Shown: positions 8,175 to 17,566 of the stretch, piece by piece
Layout of the letters: each line of letters starts with the position of its first letter
Position numbering within the stretch: position 1 is the stretch's first letter
Assembly: GCA_945903465.1 (NCBI GenBank)
Contig: CAMDOF010000009.1
Coordinates: 1 to 64,000, forward strand
Reading direction: 5' to 3'
DNA length: 64,000 nucleotides
Source of the DNA: Opitutus sp. GAS368
Lineage (GTDB): Bacteria; Verrucomicrobiota; Verrucomicrobiia; Opitutales; Opitutaceae
Notes under the pieces: model-generated
What the model was told of the DNA's origin: nothing
The model's input: only the letters and a program-made list of their open reading frames with translations
The model's database searches: none
Program-made: the position numbers and the translations under genes

Positions 8175-9110
8175 TCATTTAATCTTACGAGCCAGCAAAA
8201 CAATCACCGCTCCACGCTTCGTCAACGCGCGCCAAAGGGTTACGACCGCGGAGAACGGTAACATCAGTCCGCCACCCACCACCGCCACGGCCAACTGCCA
8301 ACGCGCTGCTCGGGCCGCCCCGCTCGGAGGCGCCGATTTTAGCAGAAGATAGAGAAGATTATGGGCCAAGCCCATCCGATTTTGCCAAGTCTGCATTAGG
8401 CTGAAAGCGTCATACTCCGGCGCCCAATAACTTTCCGCCTCGATCTTAAATCCACACTGGCGCAACTGCTCCCGCAGACAGGCCGCGGGAAAATGAACCA
8501 AGTGCCGGGGTACATCGAGATGGAACCAGGCCGACGGCTTCACCTGCGCTTCCGGCGATGAAAAATCGGGTACCGAGACCAAAAAAAGGCCGCCTCCCTT
8601 CAGCAGTCGCGCGCTTTGCTCAAGTACCGAACGAGGATCACGCATATGCTCCAACGTGTGCCAGCTAATCACTGCATCGAAGCTCTCCACCGGAAAATCC
8701 ATGTCGCCCAGGTTCCCCGTCCGCACATCTAAACCGTAGCGCCGCCGCGGGAGGTCCGCCGCCGCCGGCGAGAATTCGGTCCCCACGGTGCGCCAACCCA
8801 GGGCCCGAAAATGAGCCAACAAGTGACCAGGGCCACAACCGATATCTAATACCTTGCCACCAAAGCCGCTCTCCCGCGTGACCCAGCGCGCCCGCCGACG
8901 ATACAACGCGCTCTGCAGCCACTCGACCAGCCAAGGGTACCGCCGTACCTTCTCGCCATAATAGTGCCCGGGATAATGGCGGGCCATCGCCGAGGGCACC
9001 GGGGTCGTCGCCCACCAACCCGCCGCGGTCGGCACCACCGCAAACCCTTCCCCGGTTAAATAATCCTTCGCCAAAATCGCCGCGACCTCGGCTCCCCGCG
9101 GCGACGTCAT
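8175..9110 (-). CDS. Class I SAM-dependent methyltransferase
   Basis: A methyltransferase acting on an unknown small molecule, lipid or glycan. The SAM-binding motif I is VLDIGCGPGHLLAHF, and the post-III region contains ISWHTLEHMRDP. A hydrophobic C-terminal segment (AVAVVGGGLMLPFSAVVTLW) suggests membrane association. The ATG overlaps the stop codon of the upstream glycosyltransferase (ATGA), so the two are translationally coupled. An upstream in-frame codon adding 26 residues is rejected because it lies inside that gene. With the glycosyltransferase it probably modifies an isoprenoid-linked or envelope glycan. Confidence 0.85.
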   Translation of the reverse strand: MTSPRGAEVAAILAKDYLTGEGFAVVPTAAGWWATTPVPSAMARHYPGHYYGEKVRRYPWLVEWLQSALYRRRARWVTRESGFGGKVLDIGCGPGHLLAHFRALGWRTVGTEFSPAAADLPRRRYGLDVRTGNLGDMDFPVESFDAVISWHTLEHMRDPRSVLEQSARLLKGGGLFLVSVPDFSSPEAQVKPSAWFHLDVPRHLVHFPAACLREQLRQCGFKIEAESYWAPEYDAFSLMQTWQNRMGLAHNLLYLLLKSAPPSGAARAARWQLAVAVVGGGLMLPFSAVVTLWRALTKRGAVIVLLARKIK

Positions 9111-9862
9111 CGGCGATCTCCTCCAATCACCTGCCGGCGGGTCACCGCCCGACGGGAACACCGATGCGCCACCGCGACCCACAAGCACCCCAACCCGTAA
9201 CGGACCGAGCGCGTAAAACTGATGGAACTCGCCTCCGCGAAATACTTCGTCGGGCAGGTGACTTCGCCGATCCCGAAACCCCGGCCAAGGATCCAGACCA
9301 GCATTTGGTTATCAAAAATAAAGTCATCATCGAAGGCCTCTAACGGCGCCTCCTCCAATATCTGCCGAGAAAACGCCCGATAACCGGTATGGTACTCGGA
9401 GAGTTTCGCGTTGAGCACCACGTTCTGAAAGAGCGTCAGGAGACGATTGCTCACATAGCGCCACCAAGGCATGCCCCCGCTGAAAGCCTGACCGCCCAGA
9501 ATGCGTGAACCCAGCGCGCACGGGTAGACTTCATAAGCGACGATGCTCGCCAATGCTGTAATTAAACGAGGCGTGTATTGATAATCCGGATGCACCATCA
9601 CCACGACATCAGCTCCCGCCGCCAAGGCGGCGCGATAACAGGTCTTCTGGTTGCCGCCGTAACCCCGGTTCCGATCATGCGCGATCACGTCGATCCCGGG
9701 TAGCGTCCGCGCCAAAGCAACCGTGCCGTCCGCACTGCAATCATCGACCAGCGCGATGTAGTCCACCACGCCTTGCGCCCGCACCTCAGCGTAGGTTTGG
9801 CTCAAAGTCTTTTCCGCGTTATAAGCCGGGAAAACCACCGCAATTTTGTGGCCATTAATCAT
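9107..9862 (-). CDS. Family 2 glycosyltransferase
   Basis: A 251-residue inverting GT2 enzyme of the polyprenyl-phosphate sugar synthase type. It shows AVVFPAYNAEKTL, then VDDCSADGT (nucleotide/metal region), HDRNRGYGGNQKT, MVHPDYQY and GSRILGG. The ATG is chosen because GAGGAGA lies nine bases upstream and the family begins exactly there; longer frames give an unrelated basic N-terminus. There are no strong C-terminal membrane helices, unlike many dolichol-phosphate mannose synthases. The start is divergent from the TMTC-like gene 160 bp away, a plausible sugar-donor/sugar-acceptor pair. Confidence 0.88.
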   Translation of the reverse strand: MINGHKIAVVFPAYNAEKTLSQTYAEVRAQGVVDYIALVDDCSADGTVALARTLPGIDVIAHDRNRGYGGNQKTCYRAALAAGADVVVMVHPDYQYTPRLITALASIVAYEVYPCALGSRILGGQAFSGGMPWWRYVSNRLLTLFQNVVLNAKLSEYHTGYRAFSRQILEEAPLEAFDDDFIFDNQMLVWILGRGFGIGEVTCPTKYFAEASSISFTRSVRYGLGCLWVAVAHRCSRRAVTRRQVIGGDRR

Positions 9863-10022
9863 TGGTAAAATCTCCTCGTCCCACCAGCATACCAGCACCG
9901 TCCCAGATTTTCTTGCGCCCCCTCGGCTCTCTCGGAAAATTGCGGCGTGCTCATTTGCATTCGACCAGAAAACCGTGAGGTCCCGACCACACGCAAATTG
10001 ATTTTTTCGCGCGCTCCCGCCA

Positions 10023-11861
10023 TTGCCTAAGCTCCCCCCACCCCCTGCTCCGACCAGGCAGCCTTTGGCGTCGCGCCTCGCGATCACCGCGGCCTTGCTT
10101 TTGGCCACTCTCGCCGCCTATCGGCACGTCGGCGCCTGCGGATTCGTCAACCTCGACGACGACGCGTACGTCGAGTTTGCTCCGATGGTTAATCAGGGCC
10201 TCCGCCCCGCGGCTTTGGTTTGGGCCGCAACCGCCGTGCACACGGCCAACTGGCACCCGCTGACCTCCGTCTCGCACATGGTAGATTGCGAGCTCTTCGG
10301 GCTGCGCGCCGCGCCCATGCACTGGGAAAACGTCGGCTGGCACCTCCTGAACTGCGCTTTGGTTTTCCTGGTTTGGCATCGCCTGACGCAAGCGATGGGA
10401 CGCTCCGCTTGCGTCGCCGCTCTTTTCGCCCTGCATCCGCTGCACGTCGAATCAGTCGCTTGGATCTCCAGCCGCAAAGACCTCCTTTGTACCGTTTTCT
10501 GGCTGCTGGGAATTTGGGCTTACCTCCGTTGGACCGAGCGCCCGTCGCGCCGCCGCTATCTGCTCGTAGCGCTTTGCCTCACGACCGCCCTCCTTTTTAA
10601 ACCGATGGCGGTTACCCTCCCAGCGACACTTCTGCTGCTTGATGCTTGGCCGCTGCGGCGACGGCCCACGCTCCCCTGGCGCGACCTGATTATAGAAAAA
10701 ATGCCGCTCTTCGCGATTGTCGCGGCCCACAGCGCCATCACCTGGATGGTGCAATCCGGGGCGGGCGCCGCCAACTACGCCGCGCGCATCTCTTTTGAAG
10801 CTCGTCTCGGCAACGCCTTCGTCGCGTATGCCCGCTACGTTGGGAAAATGTTTTGGCCCGAATCACTCTCCCCTCTTTACGCCCATCCCGGTTTCTGGCC
10901 GGCCTCACTCGTCGCGACGGCCGCGATCAGCCTGGGCCTCGCCATCCTCATTGTCTGGCGCCAAAGGCATGCTCGGCCGTGGCTCGCGTTCGGCGGCGCT
11001 TGGTTCCTCGGGACCTTGGTTCCCGTCATTGGGGTTGTCCAGGTCGGCGCGCAGTCCATGGCGGACCGCTACACTTATATGCCCCTCCTTGGTCTTTTTA
11101 CGGCCCTCGCTTGGGGAGGAGCTGAGCTAATCACAACTTACCCTCGCCTGCGACGCCCACTCACGGCCGCCGCGTTCATCGGTCTCGCGGCCTGCGCGCT
11201 CATAACCGATCGGCAAGTGCTGGCATGGGAAAACAGCGAGCGACTTTACCAAAAAAGCATCGCCGGCGGTGAGGACAACGCCTCGATTCGCTATCTGCTC
11301 GCCACCGCCTCGCAAGCCGCCGGTCGCCCCGAGAGCGCGGTCGTCGCCCAGCTGGAAAAGGCGCTCGCCTACGAGCCGGACTACGTCAACGCCCACACCC
11401 AACTCGCCATCATCGCCCTGCGGCACCAACGTTTCGACGAAGCCCTCGCCCGCCTTGAGCAAAATCTCCGCTGGGAACCTCGCAACGAATCACTCCACGT
11501 TAATCTCGGCTCTTTCTGGTCAATCCGCGGCGACATCCCCCGCGGTCTCCGCCACTATCAAGAGGCGCTCGGTCTCAATCCCCGGTCCCCCGGGATTCAT
11601 CGCGAACTTGCGCAAGCCTACCTGAAGCTCAACCAGCCCGGCACCGCCCTTGCTCACTACCAAACCGCCGCCCAACTCGACCCTTGGAATGTTTCCGATT
11701 GGGTAAACGTCGGTCTAATCCTCGGCCAACAAGGTCGGCTCGCGGACGCCAGGCGCGCGTTCACCCGAGCCCTTTGGATCGATCCCTCGAACAACGACGC
11801 TCGCCGCAATCTGCCCATCGTCGATCAGCTCGAGCGCGGGCAAATGCCCCGATCACCGTAG
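10023..11861 (+). CDS. TMTC-like multi-spanning membrane protein with C-terminal TPR repeats
   Basis: A 612-residue protein with about nine to ten hydrophobic helices in its first 400 residues and tetratricopeptide repeats from about 440 to 600. The N-terminal half carries LDDDAYV, HPLHVESVAWISSRKDLL and ADRYTYMPLLG, hallmarks of TMTC-type (DUF1736) proteins, whose animal members are O-mannosyltransferases. The Asp-rich loop after the first helix is typical of GT-C glycosyltransferases. It is therefore a candidate protein O-glycosyltransferase using a lipid-linked sugar. The TTG start is only moderately supported, since no ribosome binding site is obvious. It is divergent from the GT2 gene, which could supply its donor. 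Confidence 0.8.
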   Translation: MPKLPPPPAPTRQPLASRLAITAALLLATLAAYRHVGACGFVNLDDDAYVEFAPMVNQGLRPAALVWAATAVHTANWHPLTSVSHMVDCELFGLRAAPMHWENVGWHLLNCALVFLVWHRLTQAMGRSACVAALFALHPLHVESVAWISSRKDLLCTVFWLLGIWAYLRWTERPSRRRYLLVALCLTTALLFKPMAVTLPATLLLLDAWPLRRRPTLPWRDLIIEKMPLFAIVAAHSAITWMVQSGAGAANYAARISFEARLGNAFVAYARYVGKMFWPESLSPLYAHPGFWPASLVATAAISLGLAILIVWRQRHARPWLAFGGAWFLGTLVPVIGVVQVGAQSMADRYTYMPLLGLFTALAWGGAELITTYPRLRRPLTAAAFIGLAACALITDRQVLAWENSERLYQKSIAGGEDNASIRYLLATASQAAGRPESAVVAQLEKALAYEPDYVNAHTQLAIIALRHQRFDEALARLEQNLRWEPRNESLHVNLGSFWSIRGDIPRGLRHYQEALGLNPRSPGIHRELAQAYLKLNQPGTALAHYQTAAQLDPWNVSDWVNVGLILGQQGRLADARRAFTRALWIDPSNNDARRNLPIVDQLERGQMPRSP

Positions 11862-12141
11862 TTAAAAAACAACTACGATCCGCCCGTTCTCCCGGCCATA
11901 TCCAGGCCGGATTTTTCACCACTCGGTCCGTCCGAGACCACCGCCCGGCCCAGTCGGCCCGCCAAGGCAACCAGGCCCAGACCGGACGCGAAGTCCACCC
12001 GCGACGCCGCGCCTCGCCTAAACCCACGCTGGTCTCGGCGAAGCTGACGGCAGCTGCCCCATCGCGCCGTCTCGCACGACTCCCGACGCGGGCCCGCCCC
12101 CATAACGACTGCCCCGGACCGCACCGAGGGTAAACCCACCC

Positions 12142-13914
12142 TCAGGTTCGCGCGCGTTCCGCCGCCTCGAGCACCGCTGCTGCGACGCACCTCTCCGCTT
12201 CAGCCAAGGCCACTTTAATGACCTCTTTCTGCGTACGCCACTTAAGCTCAACGATCCCTTCCTTCAATCCCTTGCCTCCGATCGTGATTCGCAGCGGCAA
12301 ACCGATGAGGTCCGCATCCTTGAACTTTACCCCGGGCCGCTCCGCGCGATCATCCACCAGCACATCGGCCCCCGCCCGCTCCGCCGCTAGCGCCAGCTTC
12401 CGCGCTAAATCCATCGCTTCGGGCAACTGCGGGTCAATCACACAAATTAACACCTGAAACGGCGCACAGTTCCACGGCCAAATAATACCATCCGCGTCAT
12501 GACTTTGCTCAATCACCGCCTGCATCGTCCGACTAATGCCAATCCCATAACACCCCATCACCATCAGGTGGGATTCTTTCTTATCGTCAGTAAAAACGGC
12601 CCCGAACTTCTCCGAGTATTTTGTTCCGAGCTTAAAAATATGCCCGACCTCGATGCCGCGGCGCACCTGCAACGGTTGCCCTGATTTAGGATCCGGTTCC
12701 CCCGGTCGCACCCGACGAAAATCACCAAAGCGCGTCACGGCAAGATCCCGCGTGACATTCACGTGGTTGACGTGAAAGCCATCCTTGTTCGCGCCCGTCG
12801 TCCCATTGCCAATCAGCCGGATCGCGTGGTCAGCGTAGATGCCCGCGAGCGCGCCAAAATTCTTAATCGTCCCATTAATGGCGCCCAAACTGCCCGGTTT
12901 CGCCCCCATCACGGGTTCAATTTCATCCGCCGTCGCCGCCCGGAAAAGCGTAAACCCCAGCGCCCCGAGCTTGGCTTCCTCGAGCTCATCACAACCCCGC
13001 AAAATCACGAGAAACGGCTTACCATCGCCCATGAAAACCAGCGTCTTGAACTGCCGGTCCGCCCCCACCGCGTAGGGCGCCGCCGCCAAGGCCGCAATCG
13101 TCACGACCCCGGGCGTGGCAAATTCCTCGAGCGGACCGCTCGGCGCTGCGTCAACCAAATCCGGCGCCACCAAGCCACTCGTCGCCTTCTCGCGGTTCGC
13201 CGCGTAGCCGCTCGCTTCGTTGTAAATCACATCATCATCGCCGATCTCCGCGGGCACCATAAACTCATGGGAGAAACTACCTCCCATCACGCCCGTATCT
13301 GCTTCCACAGCGATTGCGTGAGCACCGACTCGCTTAAAAAAACGCGCATACGCCGCTTTCATCGCGTGGTAACTCGTCACCGCCCCGTCGTCGGTCGCAT
13401 CGAACGAGTAGGCATCCATCATAATAAACTCACGTGCCCGCATCAGGCCAAAACGCGGCCGAATCTCGTTCCGAAATTTTGTCGCAATCTGATAGAAATT
13501 TTTCGGCAGATCACGATAACTGGAGATTTCCGCCTTTACCAGGGGCGTGATCACTTCCTCATGCGTCGGCCCCAGCACAAACTCGGGCTCCCGCGGCGCC
13601 CGCTTACCATCGCCCGCACTATCCGCGCGAAACATGATTTCCCTCGCGGCCGCCCACCGCGGTCCTTGTTGCCAGAGTTCAACCGGATGGACGTGCGGCA
13701 TCCATAATTCAATTCCGCCCGCGCCATCCAATTCCTCCCGGCATATCTGCGTGAGCTTATGAATCACCCGCAATCCGAGCGGCATGTACGTATAAAGTCC
13801 GCCACCCAATTTCCGAACGAGACCGGCGCGGACGAGTAGCTTGTGGGACGCGATTTCCGCATCAGCCGGGCTTTCTTTCAACGTGGGAATAAAAAATTGT
13901 GACCAGAGTTTCAT
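12142..13914 (-). CDS. proS: Prolyl-tRNA synthetase, bacterial type with editing domain
   Basis: Charges tRNA-Pro with proline. It shows the class II motif 2 region (FRNEIRPRFGLMRAREFIMMD), motif 3 GCYGIGISRTMQ, and an inserted YbaK-type editing domain at about residues 220-410 (GADRQFKTLVFMGDG; GSLGAING). The anticodon-binding domain is at the C-terminus. The length of 590 residues fits the bacterial ProRS class. The ATG beginning MKLWSQFFIPTLKE is the family's natural start; an upstream extension of 13 residues is rejected. It is divergent from the small membrane-anchored gene that follows. Confidence 0.97.
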   Translation of the reverse strand: MKLWSQFFIPTLKESPADAEIASHKLLVRAGLVRKLGGGLYTYMPLGLRVIHKLTQICREELDGAGGIELWMPHVHPVELWQQGPRWAAAREIMFRADSAGDGKRAPREPEFVLGPTHEEVITPLVKAEISSYRDLPKNFYQIATKFRNEIRPRFGLMRAREFIMMDAYSFDATDDGAVTSYHAMKAAYARFFKRVGAHAIAVEADTGVMGGSFSHEFMVPAEIGDDDVIYNEASGYAANREKATSGLVAPDLVDAAPSGPLEEFATPGVVTIAALAAAPYAVGADRQFKTLVFMGDGKPFLVILRGCDELEEAKLGALGFTLFRAATADEIEPVMGAKPGSLGAINGTIKNFGALAGIYADHAIRLIGNGTTGANKDGFHVNHVNVTRDLAVTRFGDFRRVRPGEPDPKSGQPLQVRRGIEVGHIFKLGTKYSEKFGAVFTDDKKESHLMVMGCYGIGISRTMQAVIEQSHDADGIIWPWNCAPFQVLICVIDPQLPEAMDLARKLALAAERAGADVLVDDRAERPGVKFKDADLIGLPLRITIGGKGLKEGIVELKWRTQKEVIKVALAEAERCVAAAVLEAAERART

Positions 13915-14034
13915 GAGGGGCCGCAACGAAACAGTCCCGTGCCGCCGGAGCAATTGTATTTGCGGGCCGAGCTCACCACCGCGATGAATCGGCGGCGTAT
14001 GCCTGCAGCTTCCCGCTCACGTCAACCTTGGCCC

Positions 14035-14613
14035 ATGAAATGGATCGTCGTCGCGATCCTCCTGCTGATCGTACCGTACACCTTTGTAACACTCCGCTAC
14101 CGCAAACCCGGACCCGCGTTCGAACCGTACAATGACCTAAAGAATCGGGCGACCGTCTCCCGGTTGCTCTCGGCCGGCTACCAAAGAATCGCCCTTCTCG
14201 CCCAACGCCCCGCCGACGGTGTGCGCGCCACCGGCGGCGCCATCATCACAGGAACGACGGGGGGGATTCCAGCCGATCTGCGCGCCACGTTGGTCGATCC
14301 GCTGATCCTCCCCACCTCGATTACCGCCCTTACCGCGGCCGCTAGCGTGAGCGCCCTGCAACCTTACATCATCCAACTCACCTGCGGACTTCCTGATGAC
14401 AAACAGCAGCTCGGCGGCGCCGATTTGTACGTCCGAGGCGACCAAGTTGTTCTCGCGCCCACCTTCGAGCGCATCGCTGGGGATTTACTCACCCGGAGTC
14501 GCCATGCTTCCGTACTCATCACCATTCCCCCCGGAATCCTGAAAGCAGGGCACTACACCGCCACGCTCCTCGCCGAGCAGGCCAGCCAGACTTGGCCACT
14601 CGACGTGCGCTGA
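14035..14613 (+). CDS. Membrane-anchored periplasmic protein, function unknown
   Basis: A 192-residue protein with one N-terminal hydrophobic helix (WIVVAILLLIVPYTFV) and an extracytoplasmic domain of about 170 residues rich in Ala, Leu and Thr. I do not recognise the family. The ATG is chosen because the helix follows at once; earlier in-frame codons (13939, 13984) run into the proS promoter region. The domain has an all-beta look with repeated short strands (VVLAPTF, ASVLITI, HYTATLL), ending in a WPLDV segment. Its start faces that of proS about 120 bp away. Confidence 0.6.
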   Translation: MKWIVVAILLLIVPYTFVTLRYRKPGPAFEPYNDLKNRATVSRLLSAGYQRIALLAQRPADGVRATGGAIITGTTGGIPADLRATLVDPLILPTSITALTAAASVSALQPYIIQLTCGLPDDKQQLGGADLYVRGDQVVLAPTFERIAGDLLTRSRHASVLITIPPGILKAGHYTATLLAEQASQTWPLDVR

Positions 14614-14722
14614 CCGCCAGCCGGCGGCGGTCGCACGAACCGCCGTGAATAAGGTCAACGGCGAGGACGCCGACCCACGTCCAAAAAATCCCGCGCGGCT
14701 GCGCGCGCCGCCGCGCGCCCGC

Positions 14723-17275
14723 TCATTTCTTTTCGGTTAATAGGAACGTCATCAGATCCCGCTGCTGCTGGCCATTCAGCGCCGTCCACAATCCCGCCGG
14801 CATGAGCGAAACCGCCGACGCTTTCATCTCAGCGATCGCCACTTTGGGGATCACCCGAGTTTTTCCATTTACCTCGCTCAACTGCAACGAAGACTCCGTG
14901 TCCTCCAGAATCATGCCCAGCACGGAGCTCCCGTCTTTTAACTCCACCACATACGCGATGCGATCGGGATTGATCGCGGCGCTGGGCTCCGTGATATCCT
15001 TCAATACCGAAGCATAATCACGGTGCACAAGATTGGACAGATCAGGACCAATGAGGCCACCAGCACCGCGCATCTGATGGCAGGACGCACAAGCCGCGGT
15101 TTCCCCTTGGTACACCTGCCGGCCGCGCTCCCAGTCACCACCCGCAATTTCCGGTATCACCCGCACCGCCGGCGCGACTCGCTCCACCGCCGGGGGCTCC
15201 GCCCAAGGCAAGAGCACGCGGCGCAGCGGCAAGGCCCGCGCCCGCTGATCCTCGGCGGTCAACCACGCCACCGCCAACGTCGGATCACCACCACTCGCCA
15301 CGCCCCCTCCCGTCGTCAGCTTTAGCTCAATCGGCCGCGCACCAGCACCCTGCGTTGTAACCGTCATCCGCACCTCGCCAGCGCTCGGTTGCACCACCGT
15401 CGCCCCCACGGTCGTCTGCAACTCCAGCCGCCCGCTCGCGTTGAAAGTGATCGTGACCTGCTCGGGCGGATAAGTAAAATCCAGCGTCGCCCCAGGTTGA
15501 ATCGCCGTCCGCAACATCAGGTGTAAATCCAATTGACCGCGGAGGACCAGAGTCCCCGGCGACGGCAGTAATGAAAATAACCGACGGTGCTCCTCACTCG
15601 CCGCTGTCATGGCGCGCGCGACCGCCAAATCAGGATGAGGGAGCCAACCACTCCACTGCAAAACGCCCGACGCATCGCGCCATTCCCCTTCAACGCCTCC
15701 CATATCCGTCAACAAATCAACCGCGGCATGCTGCCCTAACTCACCCCGTTCCGCGGCCAACGCCCGCATCCCCCTCTGCACGTCCGGCAACATCAAGGCG
15801 TATTGGGAAATCTCCCGCCGCACCGCGGTCCGCAGCACCAGCGATCGCCGATCCGCCGATATTCCCGCCGACAAGATCGGTAAATCCTGCCGCTCCACTC
15901 GGCGCTGGTCTTTCACCACCTGATACCCAGGCACGAACGACTCAAACCGATCGCCCGCCGCCACGTGCCTTCCCATCGTCATCCGACTTTCCCGAGCGAG
16001 TGCCCGCCAGTGCGCCGGCTCTAATGGGCGTTCAAAAATCACCCGCGTCTCCGTCGGGCTCGACGCATACGCTAACACCGGCTGGGGCTCGCTCTCATGA
16101 TTAAAGGAGATTTTGAAAATCTTGCCGGCGCCCTGGGGTCCCGTGCCCCAATCGGGGGCTCCGCTATGGCAAGCCACCAGCAAATCACCTTGGGGAGTGG
16201 GCACCGCGTCGATCGTCAACATCGCCAGGCAGGCGATTAAGTCGTTCTTGGCGACGTAACCGACCGCCGTTTTAACCAGCTGCGTTCGCCAAATTTTCCC
16301 GCGCGACTCACCCGCGACAAAGGCATCACCGCGCCACCAAGCCGGTCCGAAGATCGCCCGCCCACCCGCTACCGGCTCGTTAAAATGAACACCGCAGGTC
16401 GATTGATGCTGCGGGCCATAATCAAATACGCTCGGCTCATCAATGACCCCGGGCAAATGCCGAGGATGCCGCGGAGGAAATCCATAGTGGCGACCCGGTA
16501 CAATGTGCAGCAACTCGTCGAAGGGATTTCCATTGGGTAACCACGTCGCGCCCTCTTGGTCTGAACAAAAAAGATCACCCGCAGCATTGAAGGCTAAAGA
16601 AACCGGGAAACGCAGCCCCGTGGAGACAATGTCGCGGCGCTTCCCGTCGGCGGAAAGCCGGATGATCGTTCCACGTTCGCTCAACGGGTTATAGGCCGCG
16701 ATACCCGTTTGCGCGTTAACCCGATAGGCGCCGTTCCAAGCGTCACACCCCAGCCCAAAATAAATATTACCCGCGGGGTCTACCGCCAGACCGACCGCGT
16801 CAAGGTTCGAGCCCGCCGCGGCCGTCGGCGGTAACCAACCGCCGGTCACCGTCTGCAACTCCGCCGTCCCATCCCCCTTGTCACGGAGGTGAATCACTCG
16901 TCCGCGGCTCGCAAGATAGAGGCCTCCCGGGCCCCACGCCATCCCGATGCTCGGCGGAATCTGCCCTCGCTCGTTTTTGAAAAATTCCGTGGCGACATCT
17001 TCCAAACCATCGCCGTCCGTATCCTTGAGCTGGTACACGTTTCCGTCGTAACCCAAGGCGAACAGTCGACCATCAGGCGCATAGACCAGGTTATTGATAT
17101 TGCGCAACGCCACCGGGAGCATGCGCACCGAAAATCCCGGCACCAACATTTGCACCGGCGGCGGATTATCCACCAGCCACATTGGCTTTTCCACGGGGGT
17201 CGCCGCTTGCAGGCCCCAATTACCAAGGGTCGCCCCAACTAAAAAAATCACCTGCCGCTGAGAAAAAAAATACAT
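14723..17275 (-). CDS. PVC-type beta-propeller protein with C-terminal c-type haem domain
   Basis: A secreted 850-residue protein. After a signal peptide (residues 1-25) comes a glucose/sorbosone-dehydrogenase-like propeller with VPGFSVRML, NINNLVYAPDGRLFALGYDG, DTDGDGLED and FPVSLAFNAAGDLFCSDQEG. A long middle region follows, then a haem domain with CASCH (Cys729, Cys732, His733) in the TIGR02603-like context GGLIGPDLSNLVHRD. Such proteins are abundant in Planctomycetes and Verrucomicrobia and are thought to be periplasmic sugar dehydrogenases passing electrons to the haem. The distal ligand may be a Met near the C-terminus. It appears to be a single gene with its own promoter, downstream of a strong hairpin. 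Confidence 0.85.
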   Translation of the reverse strand: MYFFSQRQVIFLVGATLGNWGLQAATPVEKPMWLVDNPPPVQMLVPGFSVRMLPVALRNINNLVYAPDGRLFALGYDGNVYQLKDTDGDGLEDVATEFFKNERGQIPPSIGMAWGPGGLYLASRGRVIHLRDKGDGTAELQTVTGGWLPPTAAAGSNLDAVGLAVDPAGNIYFGLGCDAWNGAYRVNAQTGIAAYNPLSERGTIIRLSADGKRRDIVSTGLRFPVSLAFNAAGDLFCSDQEGATWLPNGNPFDELLHIVPGRHYGFPPRHPRHLPGVIDEPSVFDYGPQHQSTCGVHFNEPVAGGRAIFGPAWWRGDAFVAGESRGKIWRTQLVKTAVGYVAKNDLIACLAMLTIDAVPTPQGDLLVACHSGAPDWGTGPQGAGKIFKISFNHESEPQPVLAYASSPTETRVIFERPLEPAHWRALARESRMTMGRHVAAGDRFESFVPGYQVVKDQRRVERQDLPILSAGISADRRSLVLRTAVRREISQYALMLPDVQRGMRALAAERGELGQHAAVDLLTDMGGVEGEWRDASGVLQWSGWLPHPDLAVARAMTAASEEHRRLFSLLPSPGTLVLRGQLDLHLMLRTAIQPGATLDFTYPPEQVTITFNASGRLELQTTVGATVVQPSAGEVRMTVTTQGAGARPIELKLTTGGGVASGGDPTLAVAWLTAEDQRARALPLRRVLLPWAEPPAVERVAPAVRVIPEIAGGDWERGRQVYQGETAACASCHQMRGAGGLIGPDLSNLVHRDYASVLKDITEPSAAINPDRIAYVVELKDGSSVLGMILEDTESSLQLSEVNGKTRVIPKVAIAEMKASAVSLMPAGLWTALNGQQQRDLMTFLLTEKK

Positions 17276-17377
17276 AAAAGTAAAAGCCTGATTGGGATTT
17301 TACTTTGAGAAAAGCGAGCGCTTTACCAGCCTCGCCGGCCCCGCCCGTGGGGGGCCGCGAGCATACTAACAATAAGC

Positions 17378-17419
17378 CCGACGATCATGCAGTCCCTCGC
17401 GGGTCTGCATGATCGTCGG
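17378..17419 (-). terminator. Strong hairpin after the small basic protein gene
   Basis: Two perfect 15-base arms (CCGACGATCATGCAG and its complement) enclose a 12-base loop. The hairpin lies seven bases past the stop codon of the small basic protein, read on the minus strand, and is followed by a T-rich GCTTATTGTT. It fits an intrinsic terminator for that gene, although the T-tract is imperfect. Confidence 0.7.
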
Positions 17420-17425
17420 TCTCAA

Positions 17426-17566
17426 TTACTTCTTCTTGGCAGCGGCCGGCTTGGCCTTTGCCGCTGGCGCCGCGGTCACCGCCACTTTCTTTTGGCTAAC
17501 CGCAGTCGTTTTCGTCTGCTTTTGCGTCGCTTTTTTCTGTACCGATTTTGGAGATCTATCGCCCAT
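17426..17566 (-). CDS. Small Lys/Ala-rich basic protein (46 residues)
   Basis: A short strongly basic protein beginning MGDRSPKSVQKKATQKQ and ending in an Ala/Pro/Lys tail with KKK. It is similar in character to short Lys/Gln/Ala-rich proteins I recall from Opitutaceae and other Verrucomicrobia, which are conserved but unassigned. The ATG is preferred because AAAGGAT lies upstream at suitable distance and the conserved part starts there; a longer frame adds 24 residues. Composition suggests nucleic-acid or ribosome binding, but this is inference. A perfect hairpin follows the stop codon, so it is probably a separate, well-expressed transcript. Confidence 0.7.
   Translation of the reverse strand: MGDRSPKSVQKKATQKQTKTTAVSQKKVAVTAAPAAKAKPAAAKKK

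Noticed and set aside
8665-9126. Minus-strand frame within the methyltransferase gene
   Set aside because: It is in another frame of a gene with clear SAM-binding motifs and lacks its own family resemblance.
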